Part shown: one piece after another, positions 50,479 to 59,318 of the stretch
Layout: each line of letters starts with the position of its first letter
Numbering within the stretch: the first letter of the stretch is position 1
Source of the DNA: Prosthecobacter fusiformis
GTDB taxonomy: Bacteria > Verrucomicrobiota > Verrucomicrobiia > Verrucomicrobiales > Verrucomicrobiaceae
Assembly (NCBI RefSeq): GCF_004364345.1
Contig: NZ_SOCA01000002.1
Location: forward strand, 385,711-449,710
Direction: 5' to 3'
Length of the DNA stretch: 64,000 nt
Notes under the pieces: model-generated
The model's database searches: none
Seen by the model: the letters and a program-made list of their open reading frames with translations, nothing else
Told to the model about the DNA's origin: nothing
Made by a program: the position numbers and the translations under genes

Positions 50479-52812
50479 ATGACTCGTAACCCCTTGTCCC
50501 TCGTGGCCGCCGGTGTGGCGTCCATCTCTCTGGCTTTCATGCCTGCTGCCCGGTCCGAGACCAACTATGGTCAGGTAGCTATGCATGTGGCCTACATGCT
50601 GCAAAGCCAGCATTACTCGCATCAGGACTTTGATGATGCGATCTCAGCCAAGCTGCTGCAAAATTACCTCAACATGCTGGACTTCCGCCATGTGTTTTTC
50701 ACCCAGGAAGATGTGGACGGATTCAAAAGCAAATACGACACCACGCTGGATGACCATGTGCTGATGCGTAACATCAGCCCCGCCATCGAAATCTACGATG
50801 TGTATAAACAGCGGGTGAAGGAGCGGATCGAATTCACCAAAAACTCACTCAAGGATCATCAGTTCACCTTCGATTCCGATCGCACTATTGAACTGAAGCG
50901 CGACAAGGCTCCATACCCCAAAAATAAGGCTGAGCAGGACAAGATCTGGCTGGATATCCTGGAGGACAACTTGCTCCAGGAAAAACTTTCTGACGAAGCC
51001 AAGGCTGAAGACGCCAAAAAGAAAGAGGAGAAAGCCGCAGAAAAAGCCAAAAAAGACGCTGAAAGCAACGAGGCGTCCGCCAAAAAAGACACGGGCGACA
51101 AAACCGTGGCGAAGACTGAATCCGCTAAAGAAGAAAAGCCCCTCACTCCTGAAGCCCGCGTCCTGAAGGATTATGAGCGCCTTTTGGAGAGCATTGAGGA
51201 GAACGACCAGGAAGACGTAGTGGATTTTTTCCTCTCCAGTCTTTCCGCCGCCTATGATCCGCATACGGAATACATGAGCGTCAATGAGACGGACAATTTC
51301 AACATCCAGATGAAGCATAAGCTGGTGGGCATCGGTGCCCTTCTTGGCCTGGTGGATGATGTCGCCCAGATTCAGGGCATCGTCGTCGGCGGTCCTGCTG
51401 ACAAGCAGGGTGAGCTCAAGCTCAACGATAAGATTACCGGCGTGGCCCAAGGGGATGCGGAGTTTGTCGAAACCAAGTACATGAAGCTGCAAAAGATCGT
51501 GGACATGATCCGCGGCACGGATGGCAGCACCGTCCGCCTGCGGGTCAATCCAGCAGACGCCCCTTCTGATACCAAGATCATCACCATCATTCGTGGTGCT
51601 GTGGAACTGAAAGAAAAACTGGCCAATGCCGAACTCCTCCAAACCCCCTCCGAAATGGGGCCTCCGCTGAAGATTGGCTGGATCAACCTGTCTTCCTTTT
51701 ATGCGGACATGGAAGAAGGCACCGTCAGCACGACCGATGACGTGCAGCGCCTGCTCACACGCCTCATGAAAGAGAAAATTGACGGCCTGGTGCTCGACTT
51801 GCGCGGCAACGGCGGCGGCTCTCTGGAAGAGGCCATTCGCCTCACCGGCCTCTTTGTACCCTCCGGCCCCGTCGTGCAGGCTAAAGACTGGCGTGGCAAC
51901 ATCTCCTGGCGCGAATGCGAGACCCCCAAGGCCTTTTATGACGGCCCGATGATCGTCCTCACCGACAAAACCAGCGCCTCTGCCTCCGAGATTTTAGCCG
52001 CTGCCCTTCAGGACTATCGCCGGGCTTTGATCGTGGGGGACAAGTCCACCTTCGGCAAAGGCACCGTGCAGACCATCCTGCCTGTGGAGCGGTTCATGCC
52101 TTTCTTTGCCAACAAAGATCGCGCTGGAAACCTGAAGGTGACCATCCAGAAATTCTACCGCATCGCGGGTGGTTCCACCCAGCTTAAAGGAGTGGAGCCA
52201 GACTTGGTGCTGCCTTCCATTCGTGACGTCCTGGACATCGGCGAAGCCTCGGCAGACAATCCGCTGCCCTATGACACCATCCCGGCCCGCCGTTATGGTC
52301 TGGTGACTGATAAGCCGTATCCTCTCGAGGAACTGCGTAATCGCGTGAATGGTCGTCTTGCCGAAAACCCAGAGTTCCAGTACGTCCTGGATGAATCGAA
52401 GCGCCTCAAGGAGCGCATTGACCGTAACGTCGCCACACTCAGCTTGGTTGAGCGCCAAAAGGAAACCGCCGAAACCAAAGCTCGCCGTGAGAAGCAGGAA
52501 TCCGAGCGCGCCGACCGAGTGAAAGTGCTGAATGAGAAGCTCAAGGAAGACGGCTTCAAGACTTACCACCTGACACTGGATAACGTCGATGCAACAGAAC
52601 TCGTCCCTGAGTCCGCTTTCACCCGCGAGCAAAGCACCGGCATGAAAATGGCCGCCAAAGAGGACGGTGAAGACGCTGCATCTGAGCTGGCTAAATTCCC
52701 CTACGGCCTTGAGCCCGTGAAACTGGAGACCGTGAACATCATGCGCGATTTCCTCGACCTAACCACCAAGCGCCCAACGACCGCCAAGGCAGAAGAAAAA
52801 GCAGCCAAGTAA
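50479..52812 (+). CDS. prc: Carboxy-terminal processing (tail-specific) protease
   Basis: A 777-residue periplasmic serine protease of the Prc/CtpA group (S41). Signal peptide (LVAAGVASISLAFMPAARS), an N-terminal helical domain, a PDZ domain (about 270-355, starting at GALLGLVDDVAQIQGIVVGG), and the catalytic core with LVLDLRGNGGGSLEEAI, Ser in TSASASEILAAALQDY and Lys in STFGKGTVQ, about 25 residues later. The C-terminal part resembles DUF3340. It degrades tagged or misfolded envelope proteins and may trim murein hydrolases. A Lys/Glu/Ala-rich insert (about residues 165-225) lies before the core. A strong terminator follows. Confidence 0.93.
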   Translation: MTRNPLSLVAAGVASISLAFMPAARSETNYGQVAMHVAYMLQSQHYSHQDFDDAISAKLLQNYLNMLDFRHVFFTQEDVDGFKSKYDTTLDDHVLMRNISPAIEIYDVYKQRVKERIEFTKNSLKDHQFTFDSDRTIELKRDKAPYPKNKAEQDKIWLDILEDNLLQEKLSDEAKAEDAKKKEEKAAEKAKKDAESNEASAKKDTGDKTVAKTESAKEEKPLTPEARVLKDYERLLESIEENDQEDVVDFFLSSLSAAYDPHTEYMSVNETDNFNIQMKHKLVGIGALLGLVDDVAQIQGIVVGGPADKQGELKLNDKITGVAQGDAEFVETKYMKLQKIVDMIRGTDGSTVRLRVNPADAPSDTKIITIIRGAVELKEKLANAELLQTPSEMGPPLKIGWINLSSFYADMEEGTVSTTDDVQRLLTRLMKEKIDGLVLDLRGNGGGSLEEAIRLTGLFVPSGPVVQAKDWRGNISWRECETPKAFYDGPMIVLTDKTSASASEILAAALQDYRRALIVGDKSTFGKGTVQTILPVERFMPFFANKDRAGNLKVTIQKFYRIAGGSTQLKGVEPDLVLPSIRDVLDIGEASADNPLPYDTIPARRYGLVTDKPYPLEELRNRVNGRLAENPEFQYVLDESKRLKERIDRNVATLSLVERQKETAETKARREKQESERADRVKVLNEKLKEDGFKTYHLTLDNVDATELVPESAFTREQSTGMKMAAKEDGEDAASELAKFPYGLEPVKLETVNIMRDFLDLTTKRPTTAKAEEKAAK

Positions 52813-52840
52813 CGGCTGCCGCCTGACAGGTGTCATTCCC

Positions 52841-52876
52841 AAAAAAGCCGGAACCCCCCAAGGTTCCGGCTTTTTT
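52841..52876 (+). terminator. Rho-independent terminator after prc
   Basis: AAAAAAGCCGGAACC (52841-52855) and GGTTCCGGCTTTTTT (52862-52876) are exact complements with a 6-base loop and T6 tail, 28 bp after the protease stop. The A-run on the other side makes it bidirectional. Confidence 0.95.
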
Positions 52877-52983
52877 ATGATCTGCGATTAATCCTTGTTA
52901 GGAATCCCGTCTGGACACAAGCAGCATTGCTGTTAAACTATTGGTTAGAACACTGAAGCAGGCATTCAGTGGATTCTGTCGCA

Positions 52984-53056
52984 GGGGCTATAGCTCACTT
53001 GGTAGAGCGTCTCGTTCGCAATGAGAAGGTCAGGGGTTCGATTCCCCTTAGCTCCA
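52984..53056 (+). tRNA. tRNA-Ala (anticodon CGC)
   Basis: A 73-nt cloverleaf without an encoded CCA. The acceptor stem GGGGCTA/TAGCTCC contains the G3-U70 pair that marks alanine tRNAs; the D arm is GCTC..GAGC; the anticodon stem TCTCG/TGAGA frames the loop TTCGCAA, anticodon CGC (codon GCG); the T arm is AGGGG TTCGATT CCCCT; discriminator A. No tRNA neighbours are visible. Confidence 0.95.
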
Positions 53057-53095
53057 CGGCGGGTTTGGGGTTTTTAAACCCATCAACGGCTAAAG

Positions 53096-53269
53096 CTATT
53101 CTGCCGTCTTTTTGGCCTGGGCGCGGTCATGGCGCTGAATGTCTTTTGCGATGAGATGCTCCACATAAGACGAGAAAGATCGGCGGTCCAGCTTGGCCAG
53201 CTTCTTACCCTCTTTCATGAGTTTTTTGTCCACAGTGATGCAGGCTTGGTCTTTGGTCGTGAGTGCCAT
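53096..53269 (-). CDS. Small ribbon-helix-helix-like protein (57 aa)
   Basis: A 57-residue ORF, MALTTKDQACITVDKKL..., ending at a TAG 40 bp from the 3' end of the tRNA. The pattern of a short beta strand (ACITVDKKLM), Lys-rich turn and two helices (DRRSFSSYVEHLIAKDIQRH) resembles CopG/Arc-type ribbon-helix-helix DNA-binding proteins. No toxin gene lies beside it: the next gene downstream on its strand is beyond the tRNA, and the next upstream is a TPR protein. It may be an orphan antitoxin or a small repressor. The family is not certain; evidence is composition and length only. Confidence 0.5.
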   Translation of the reverse strand: MALTTKDQACITVDKKLMKEGKKLAKLDRRSFSSYVEHLIAKDIQRHDRAQAKKTAE

Positions 53270-53377
53270 TGCAAAATGATGTGTGACGATGTATAGAGTG
53301 CAAGTGTATTTTTCCAGATCGCCGCATAAATTTTTCCCGGACTGGGGGTAGGTATGTCAGGGCCCAGGGCTAACTAT

Positions 53378-55915
53378 TTATTTGGCGTCCCACAGGAAGT
53401 GCTCCAGCCGGATTCGTGTGGCCAGCTCTTTTGCCTCAGTTGCTCTTTCTCCAGATGAAAGGGCGAGCTTTTCGGCCAAGCGAGCAGCAGATTCCCATTC
53501 TTTATTCGCTTCCAGGAGCTCGATGCCAAAGAAGCCAGCGCGGTAAAACCAGCGATGCTCCGCTGGATTGGATGGTCCGGTATAACCACTGGCCTGTACG
53601 GCGTCATAACAGGCCTCCAGGGCTTCGGTCGTACGTCCCGCTGCCTTCAATACAGCGGCGAGCGTATATCCGGCACGGGCACTCCATAGATAGGTAAGAT
53701 TATTCTCCTTCAACATTTCCCGGAGAGTCGTCACGGCCTTGTCCAGTTGAGCAGGATCTGTCTTGCCAAGAAGCATCAAGATTTCAGCACGCTCACAGAG
53801 CAGGGAGCGCCGCATATCTTCGGAAAGGTCTTTTTCTGTGAGCAGACTGTCGAGCAATTTCAGCGCTTCAGGTTCCTGACCTGCACGGCGTTTGGCCATG
53901 GCCTGCTGCTGGCGGGCTGGGATGCTAAGAGGGCCTCCGCGCTCAGCCAGTTCCTGCCAGAGATTGATGGCGGTTTCGCGTCCTTCATCACTCATCATGG
54001 AGATGGCTGCCATGCCAGCGAAATAGAGGGCCGTATCCGCATAGGGGGAGCTGGCGTAATCCTTGGCCACCAGCTCAAACTCCGTGCGGGCGCTGGCGAA
54101 GTTTTCCTGACGATAGTAAGCATCAGCGATCTTCATGCGCACACTCGCTGAATGGGATGATTCAGGCCAGGTCAGGAGGAATTCGTTCCCAGCATCGGTG
54201 AGGGCTTTGATCTGGCCCTGCTTGTCCAGCATCCACATGCGGGTGATGGCTGCCTGTTGACGCTGCCGTTCGCTCAGGCCCGGCAGGGCGGAAAGCGTTT
54301 TTAAAGTCTCTTCAATGGCCGGGAAATCCGTGGGGATTTGGGCGAGTAACGTCTCTGCCAGCGCCAGATGTGCCTGGGCGAGCCGTGGATGCCCGCTGTT
54401 TTTCTGGATGAAGGAGCGTAATTCATCAGTGGCGCTAGGGTCACCTTTGGCAGCTAGATCCAGCACCCGGTCCAGCTCAAGGTCGCTGGCTGCATCTCCC
54501 GCTGGAACATTGGAGTTGGTCCCGGCGCTGACGATTTCCAACTGGCCCAGGATGCTTTGGTAAAGCACCAACTCACCAGCCCGGAGCGCTGCCACGCCGG
54601 CATTGTAGAGAGCCGCACGCCTTTCTGCTAGGGTGGTGGCCACATTGGCCGCTGCCTGGAACAGTGAAATGGCCTGAGTATATTCATTGCGGGCATACGC
54701 CGTGCCGCCAGTGACGAAATCCACCATCGCGGACTGGCCTGCTCCATAGCGCAAACGCCATTCATTGGCCAGGGTGGTGACCCTGCGGTCAGCTTTCAGG
54801 GTTCCATAAGTCTCCAGGGCCAGCCGCATAGCTTCCGCGCCTTGAGGGTGCCCGTGATGCAATTGAACCATGGCCTCAAGCAATCCCAGACTTTCCAGCG
54901 TGCGTTTTTGGTTCAGTAGCCAGCGTGCCATCAGCAGGATGGCGTGCCCTTGCAGTTTTTCAACGGAAGGCGGGCTCTGGAGGGCTTGCCGCTGGACGGT
55001 ATTGCCCTCCGTCATCCATCGCAAAACGGCATCTGGCGGCAGAATGTTCCGGGGCTCTTTTTCCAGGGTTTTGGCTAAAAGTTCAAAAGCCTCATTCCAG
55101 AGCAGGCTTTCAGAGGTGTTATCAAGAAACTGCACCAGTGTCTCCAGGCATTCGGACGTTTTATCCTGCCGCAGCAATGTATCAGCCAGCAATACTGAGG
55201 CGGAATGATGTACCCTTTCGCCTCCGCCCGTGGAGGAAATCAAGTGGCGTAAAAGGCTTTCGGCCTCCGCATAGCGCCCCAGTTCCACGAGACCACGTGC
55301 CCGTAAAAGTTCGGACATGGAGCTGCCTGTTTTTTGGGAAAGCTTGTCCAGGTCCTGCACAGCCGGTTGGTAATTGCCGCTGTTTAGGTCCAGTTCATCC
55401 AGCATGAGCCGCGCGCTTTTGGAGGTGAGTTCCAGTGGCGACTTCTTCAGCGACATCAGCAATTCACGCGCCAGAGATGTCTGGTTGGTCGCCAGCCAGA
55501 CCTGGGCAAGTAAAAGCTTTTCCTGGCTGGTTGCTTCGTTAGCCTGGTAGCGTGATTCCAGGGAAAGCCGCGCTGCATCCAGATCCCCAGCCAGTAACTG
55601 CGCCTGAGCTTCCCAAAAAGGCTGGTTGGGCACCTGCTCTCTGGACAATACCGCCAGGGCTGCACGCCCGTCTTTGGCCCGCACCCAGGATTCCACCGCC
55701 AGTCCTGCCAGGCTTAGGCGGTCCGTGCTGCTCCAGGTATTTTGTTCCAGCAGACGGTTAGCCTTGGTTGCTGCCACCCCAGGCAGGCCATCGCTCAAGG
55801 CTTGTTTGGCCAGCCGGAAGTCATGATTCTCCTCCAGGCCTTCTGCGTGCAGGGTCAGCGTGCCGAGCCCGAAAAGGACCTGGAGGCAAAGAATGGTTCG
55901 TCTGGCTCGGCACAT
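53378..55915 (-). CDS. Secreted tetratricopeptide-repeat protein
   Basis: An 845-residue protein with a signal peptide (TILCLQVLFGLGTLTLHA) and helical repeats over its whole length, with Ala/Leu/Glu-rich 34-residue units such as SVRMKIADAYYRQENFASARTEFELVAKDY and YADTALYFAGMAA. The repeats are TPR-like, in the style of periplasmic YbgF/BamD-type adaptors that gather envelope partners. No enzyme motif is seen. It is 57 bp from the SAICAR synthase gene and transcribed the same way. Role: probably protein-protein scaffolding in the periplasm. Confidence 0.8.
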   Translation of the reverse strand: MCRARRTILCLQVLFGLGTLTLHAEGLEENHDFRLAKQALSDGLPGVAATKANRLLEQNTWSSTDRLSLAGLAVESWVRAKDGRAALAVLSREQVPNQPFWEAQAQLLAGDLDAARLSLESRYQANEATSQEKLLLAQVWLATNQTSLARELLMSLKKSPLELTSKSARLMLDELDLNSGNYQPAVQDLDKLSQKTGSSMSELLRARGLVELGRYAEAESLLRHLISSTGGGERVHHSASVLLADTLLRQDKTSECLETLVQFLDNTSESLLWNEAFELLAKTLEKEPRNILPPDAVLRWMTEGNTVQRQALQSPPSVEKLQGHAILLMARWLLNQKRTLESLGLLEAMVQLHHGHPQGAEAMRLALETYGTLKADRRVTTLANEWRLRYGAGQSAMVDFVTGGTAYARNEYTQAISLFQAAANVATTLAERRAALYNAGVAALRAGELVLYQSILGQLEIVSAGTNSNVPAGDAASDLELDRVLDLAAKGDPSATDELRSFIQKNSGHPRLAQAHLALAETLLAQIPTDFPAIEETLKTLSALPGLSERQRQQAAITRMWMLDKQGQIKALTDAGNEFLLTWPESSHSASVRMKIADAYYRQENFASARTEFELVAKDYASSPYADTALYFAGMAAISMMSDEGRETAINLWQELAERGGPLSIPARQQQAMAKRRAGQEPEALKLLDSLLTEKDLSEDMRRSLLCERAEILMLLGKTDPAQLDKAVTTLREMLKENNLTYLWSARAGYTLAAVLKAAGRTTEALEACYDAVQASGYTGPSNPAEHRWFYRAGFFGIELLEANKEWESAARLAEKLALSSGERATEAKELATRIRLEHFLWDAK

Positions 55916-55972
55916 GAAGAGGTGATGCTAAAGCAAATGTGGTGCTTTTGCCAATGCGTTCCGTCGTCCGGC

Positions 55973-57283
55973 TCACATCCCGTTCAGTTTCAGCAAATCT
56001 TCCAGCAGACCGTGTTCACGATAAAACTCCGCCTCGGCAAGCCCGGTTTCCTGAAGCCCTGCCCGGATAGCCGCAGCGTCCTTTTCCCCAAGCACATGAG
56101 CTTTGATGAGCGCCGTCTTGCGGGATTGCAGATCCAGGAAATTTGTATCCACTTCCGGGGTGGCTGGATAGAGACCCGTAGCCTGTCCTTCTTTGAGGAC
56201 TTGTTTAAAGGCGGTGCCTGTCTTTTGGGCCTCGGCCTTGGCGGCGTTGATCCCGGCATACCAGTCTGCACAGACCAGACGATAATAATCACGCATGGCC
56301 TGTTTGTTATAGTGAATGATGAGATTTCGCCCATCCACGGGGACCGTGCTGGTGGCGCGGAAGCTGTCCGCATCAATGGTGTCCACAAACAACAGTGCCT
56401 CGCGGTCCACGGCGAATTCCCATTTAAGATCCCAAAGCTGCAGGCCGATCTCGTCCAGCAGATCACGCACTGCCCACGCTCCTAGCAGGGCCATTTTAAT
56501 GGTATCGGTGAAGTGTTGGGTGCTGAGGCCGGACATGAGCAGAGCTTCCTGTTTGCTCACGGCCCGATCCTCCGGCTCATACTTGCTAGTCAGGTCATAG
56601 ATAGGCCGGTCCAGCATCTGCCAGGCCTGCATCGGCCCCGTGAGGCCCAGCTCCTGCTCGAAAGCACGACGCTCTTTTTCGCTCAGTCCTTCGTATTTAC
56701 GCAGGACCGAGCTGCCGCTGGTCACGCCAAATCTCACAATATACTCCAGGGGCACCACATAAGTATCGCTCTGGTGAAACTGGGCATAATCAAAGACAAA
56801 ATTACCCATCACATTGCGCTGTGGTGGCTTCATCACCGGGAAACGCCGCACAATGTTGTAGCAGCTCGGCGTCGTGGGCATGCCTTGGGTGACCACTTCG
56901 CCCGTTTCGCCGTCCAGCATTCCCACATGATGGGTGTGCGCACCGCTTTCCAGCATGTTTTGCAGCGGGCCATCCATCAATTGATCTCGCCAAGTCACAC
57001 CCAGGGAGTCTGCCTTTTCCAAGGCTGCCTGCACACGCATCCAAGTGGCTGGCTGAGTGAGGCGTGAATACATGGCATGGCGGAAGATGGCCCGGTTCAG
57101 GTCATTGCCCGCGATGCTGAAAATGCTGCCCACATCAAAGACAGATCCTGCTGGCGTGGTCTCGCAGACAATATAGGAAGGATGGTCCGGCACCGCATAG
57201 AGATGCTGCACGGAGCCAAGATACACGGGCTCTCCAAGCTGGGACAAATCAAGGCGGGTTGGGGCGGGGGCAGGGTAGGACAT
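55973..57283 (-). CDS. Phosphoribosylaminoimidazole-succinocarboxamide synthase-like protein, long form
   Basis: A 436-residue protein, with the ATG at 57283 (MSYPAPAPTRLDLSQLGEPV) preferred to the frame start at 57355. SAICAR-synthase features: VYLGSVQHLYAVPDH-type ATP loop start, VCETTPAGSVFDVGSI, the PLEYIVRFGVTSGSSVLRKY segment (family P-x-E-x-V-x-R), and LLDEIGLQLWDLKWEFAVD (family DxKxEFG). This would ligate CAIR and Asp in purine synthesis. Usual PurC is 230-300 residues, so this protein has about 140 extra residues, mostly in the middle and C-terminus. The C-terminus has no PurE domain. It is divergent from nuoH. Confidence 0.72.
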   Translation of the reverse strand: MSYPAPAPTRLDLSQLGEPVYLGSVQHLYAVPDHPSYIVCETTPAGSVFDVGSIFSIAGNDLNRAIFRHAMYSRLTQPATWMRVQAALEKADSLGVTWRDQLMDGPLQNMLESGAHTHHVGMLDGETGEVVTQGMPTTPSCYNIVRRFPVMKPPQRNVMGNFVFDYAQFHQSDTYVVPLEYIVRFGVTSGSSVLRKYEGLSEKERRAFEQELGLTGPMQAWQMLDRPIYDLTSKYEPEDRAVSKQEALLMSGLSTQHFTDTIKMALLGAWAVRDLLDEIGLQLWDLKWEFAVDREALLFVDTIDADSFRATSTVPVDGRNLIIHYNKQAMRDYYRLVCADWYAGINAAKAEAQKTGTAFKQVLKEGQATGLYPATPEVDTNFLDLQSRKTALIKAHVLGEKDAAAIRAGLQETGLAEAEFYREHGLLEDLLKLNGM

Positions 57284-57476
57284 GAGCGTTACGCATTCAG
57301 TTTTCAGTGCGACCGGACCAGTTTGCAAGAGGTGGCTGCACAGTCTTGATCGCATGAAACATGGTGGAAAATAAAGCCGATGAATCCGTTTGACCTTCGG
57401 CCTGCCTCGGGCGGGGCCTTACAAGTCGGAAATTTGGCAGTCACAGGCCTCCTTTTTTCTCCTTCCGGGGGTGAGC

Positions 57477-57494
57477 TTGTGAAATTTTTCACAA
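57477..57494. promoter_or_regulatory. CRP/FNR-family-type palindrome upstream of nuoH
   Basis: TTGTGAAATTTTTCACAA is an exact palindrome that contains TGTGA-N6-TCACA (57478-57493), identical to the core CRP consensus of enterobacteria. It lies 48 bp before the nuoH ATG. A candidate -35 TTGCCC (57502-57507) and -10 GATAAT (57524-57529), 16 bp apart, follow. It may also affect the divergent purC-like gene. Confidence 0.6.
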
Positions 57495-57541
57495 ATTCGG
57501 GTTGCCCCTTTTAAAGCCTTCCTGATAATGGCCCTGCCCCC

Positions 57542-58756
57542 ATGGCAGCACATCTCGCCAGCTTTGACTTAGCCTTCCTCATCACATCTGTGGTGAAGAT
57601 CGTTTTCCTGACCTTTTTGGTCATCTTGCCCCTCGTCGCCTACTCGGTGTATGCGGAGCGAAGATTCTCCGCCATCATCCAGGACCGCGTGGGACCCAAC
57701 CGCACCGGCATTCCGCTGACGCTGTTTGGTTTCAAGAAGGATATTCAGATCTTCGGCATCGGCGGTCTCGTTCAGCCCCTGGCGGACGGATTGAAGTTTT
57801 TGCTCAAAGAAGATTTCACCCCCAAGTCGGTCAATACCTTCTATTACTGGCTGGCCCCTGCTCTGACCATGGTGCCTGCGCTGATGACCTGCGCTGTGCT
57901 TCCTTTCGGTAGTGAGCTGGATCTCAGCTTTCTCAATCCTCTCATTACTTCACTGGGCGGAGACGGCTTTACGGCACCGATCAAATCCGTCATTGCTGAC
58001 CTCAACGTCGGCCCTCTGTTTGTCTTCGCCATTGCCTCCCTCGGTGTTTACGGAATTGTCCTCGCGGGCTGGTCATCCAATTCGAAGTATCCTTTCCTGG
58101 GCAGCATCCGCTCATCGGCGCAGATGATTTCGTATGAACTATCTCTGGGTCTTTCCATCGTCCCTGTGCTGATGGTTTTTGGAGAATTGAACCTTTCTAA
58201 AATGGCAGCCTTCCAGGATGCCAACGGCTGGTTGCTCCTGCCGCTCTGGGGTGAGGGACTGACTGTCGCCCGCTGGGTGCTCTGGGTGCCGATGCTCATC
58301 TCCTTCTGCATCTTCACCGTCGCCATGTTTGCGGAGACAAACCGTCTGCCTTTCGATCTTGCTGAGTGTGAAACGGAACTTGTGGCCGGTTATCACACCG
58401 AATACAGCTCCATGAAATTCGCCCTCTTCTTCATGGGTGAATACGCAGCCATGATCATTGGATCAGGCATTGCCGTCACTCTTTTCCTGGGTGGCTGGAG
58501 CATTCCTTTCGCTCCATTGATCGGCCTTGACTACGTCGCCGGGGCCACTCCCTTCTGGCTGGGTCTCCTGCACATCGGCACCTTCTTTGCCAAAGTCATT
58601 GTCTTCATTCTTTTCTTCATCCTCATCCGTTGGTCACTTCCGCGTTTCCGCTTCGATCAGCTCATGAAACTCGGCTGGCTGTATATGTTTGAACTCGCAC
58701 TGGCTAACGTCTTCCTGACGGCTGTGCTCATGATCATCTGCTACCCGGTGAAGTAA
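57542..58756 (+). CDS. nuoH: NADH-quinone oxidoreductase subunit H
   Basis: The 404-residue membrane subunit at the junction of the two arms of complex I, near the quinone site. Eight spans, and the family motifs AERRFSAIIQDRVGPNRTGIP, GLVQPLADGLKFLLKED, AQMISYELSLGLS and AETNRLPFDLAECETELVAGYHTEYS are present. It starts a run nuoHIJKLMN; nuoA-G are not upstream, where a purC-like gene diverges. No Shine-Dalgarno sequence precedes the ATG. Confidence 0.97.
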   Translation: MAAHLASFDLAFLITSVVKIVFLTFLVILPLVAYSVYAERRFSAIIQDRVGPNRTGIPLTLFGFKKDIQIFGIGGLVQPLADGLKFLLKEDFTPKSVNTFYYWLAPALTMVPALMTCAVLPFGSELDLSFLNPLITSLGGDGFTAPIKSVIADLNVGPLFVFAIASLGVYGIVLAGWSSNSKYPFLGSIRSSAQMISYELSLGLSIVPVLMVFGELNLSKMAAFQDANGWLLLPLWGEGLTVARWVLWVPMLISFCIFTVAMFAETNRLPFDLAECETELVAGYHTEYSSMKFALFFMGEYAAMIIGSGIAVTLFLGGWSIPFAPLIGLDYVAGATPFWLGLLHIGTFFAKVIVFILFFILIRWSLPRFRFDQLMKLGWLYMFELALANVFLTAVLMIICYPVK

Positions 58757-58768
58757 ACCCCCGCTCCG

Positions 58769-59314
58769 ATGGCAACAATTATCGTCCAACGCCCCAAGCT
58801 CGCCTGGCATGAGAGATGGTTTATTTCCACTCTCGCCAAAGGCCTGAAAATCACCCTGGGCCATGCCTTGAAAACCTTCCGCGAAATTACTGGCGGCAAG
58901 GCAAAGGTGACCATGGAGTATCCTGAGGAAAAATGGGACTCCAATCTGCCTTCCTATTATCGTGGTGCACCGGCGCTGGTCACCGATGAGCATGACCGTG
59001 AGCGTTGCGTGAGCTGCCAGCTCTGCGAATTCATCTGTCCGCCAAAGGCCATCAAAATCATCCCGAGCGAGATCCCAAGTGACGATCCTTGGGCCAAGGT
59101 TGAAAAGCGCCCCAAAGAATTCGATATCGACATGATCCGCTGCATTTACTGCGGCATGTGTGAGGAAGTCTGCCCTGAACAGGCCATCTTCCTTCGCAAG
59201 GACTACGCCATCACGGGAGAGTCCCGTGCCGAGATGGTGCACGACAAAAAGAAGCTCTACGAGATCGGCGGCAAACGTGTGGGTCTCGTGAACAAGTGGA
59301 ACGAATTGAAGTAG
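58769..59314 (+). CDS. nuoI: NADH-quinone oxidoreductase subunit I
   Basis: The 181-residue peripheral subunit with two 4Fe-4S clusters (N6a/N6b) that pass electrons towards the quinone. Both Cys motifs are complete: CVSCQLCEFICPPKAI and CIYCGMCEEVCPEQAI. An amphipathic N-terminus (KGLKITLGHALKTF) is the family membrane contact. It follows nuoH by 12 bp and precedes nuoJ by 4 bp. Confidence 0.97.
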   Translation: MATIIVQRPKLAWHERWFISTLAKGLKITLGHALKTFREITGGKAKVTMEYPEEKWDSNLPSYYRGAPALVTDEHDRERCVSCQLCEFICPPKAIKIIPSEIPSDDPWAKVEKRPKEFDIDMIRCIYCGMCEEVCPEQAIFLRKDYAITGESRAEMVHDKKKLYEIGGKRVGLVNKWNELK

Positions 59315-59318
59315 CCCC

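Noticed and set aside
55973-57283. PurC-PurE fusion
   Set aside because: The extra residues show no PurE active-site motif and are dispersed rather than a C-terminal domain.
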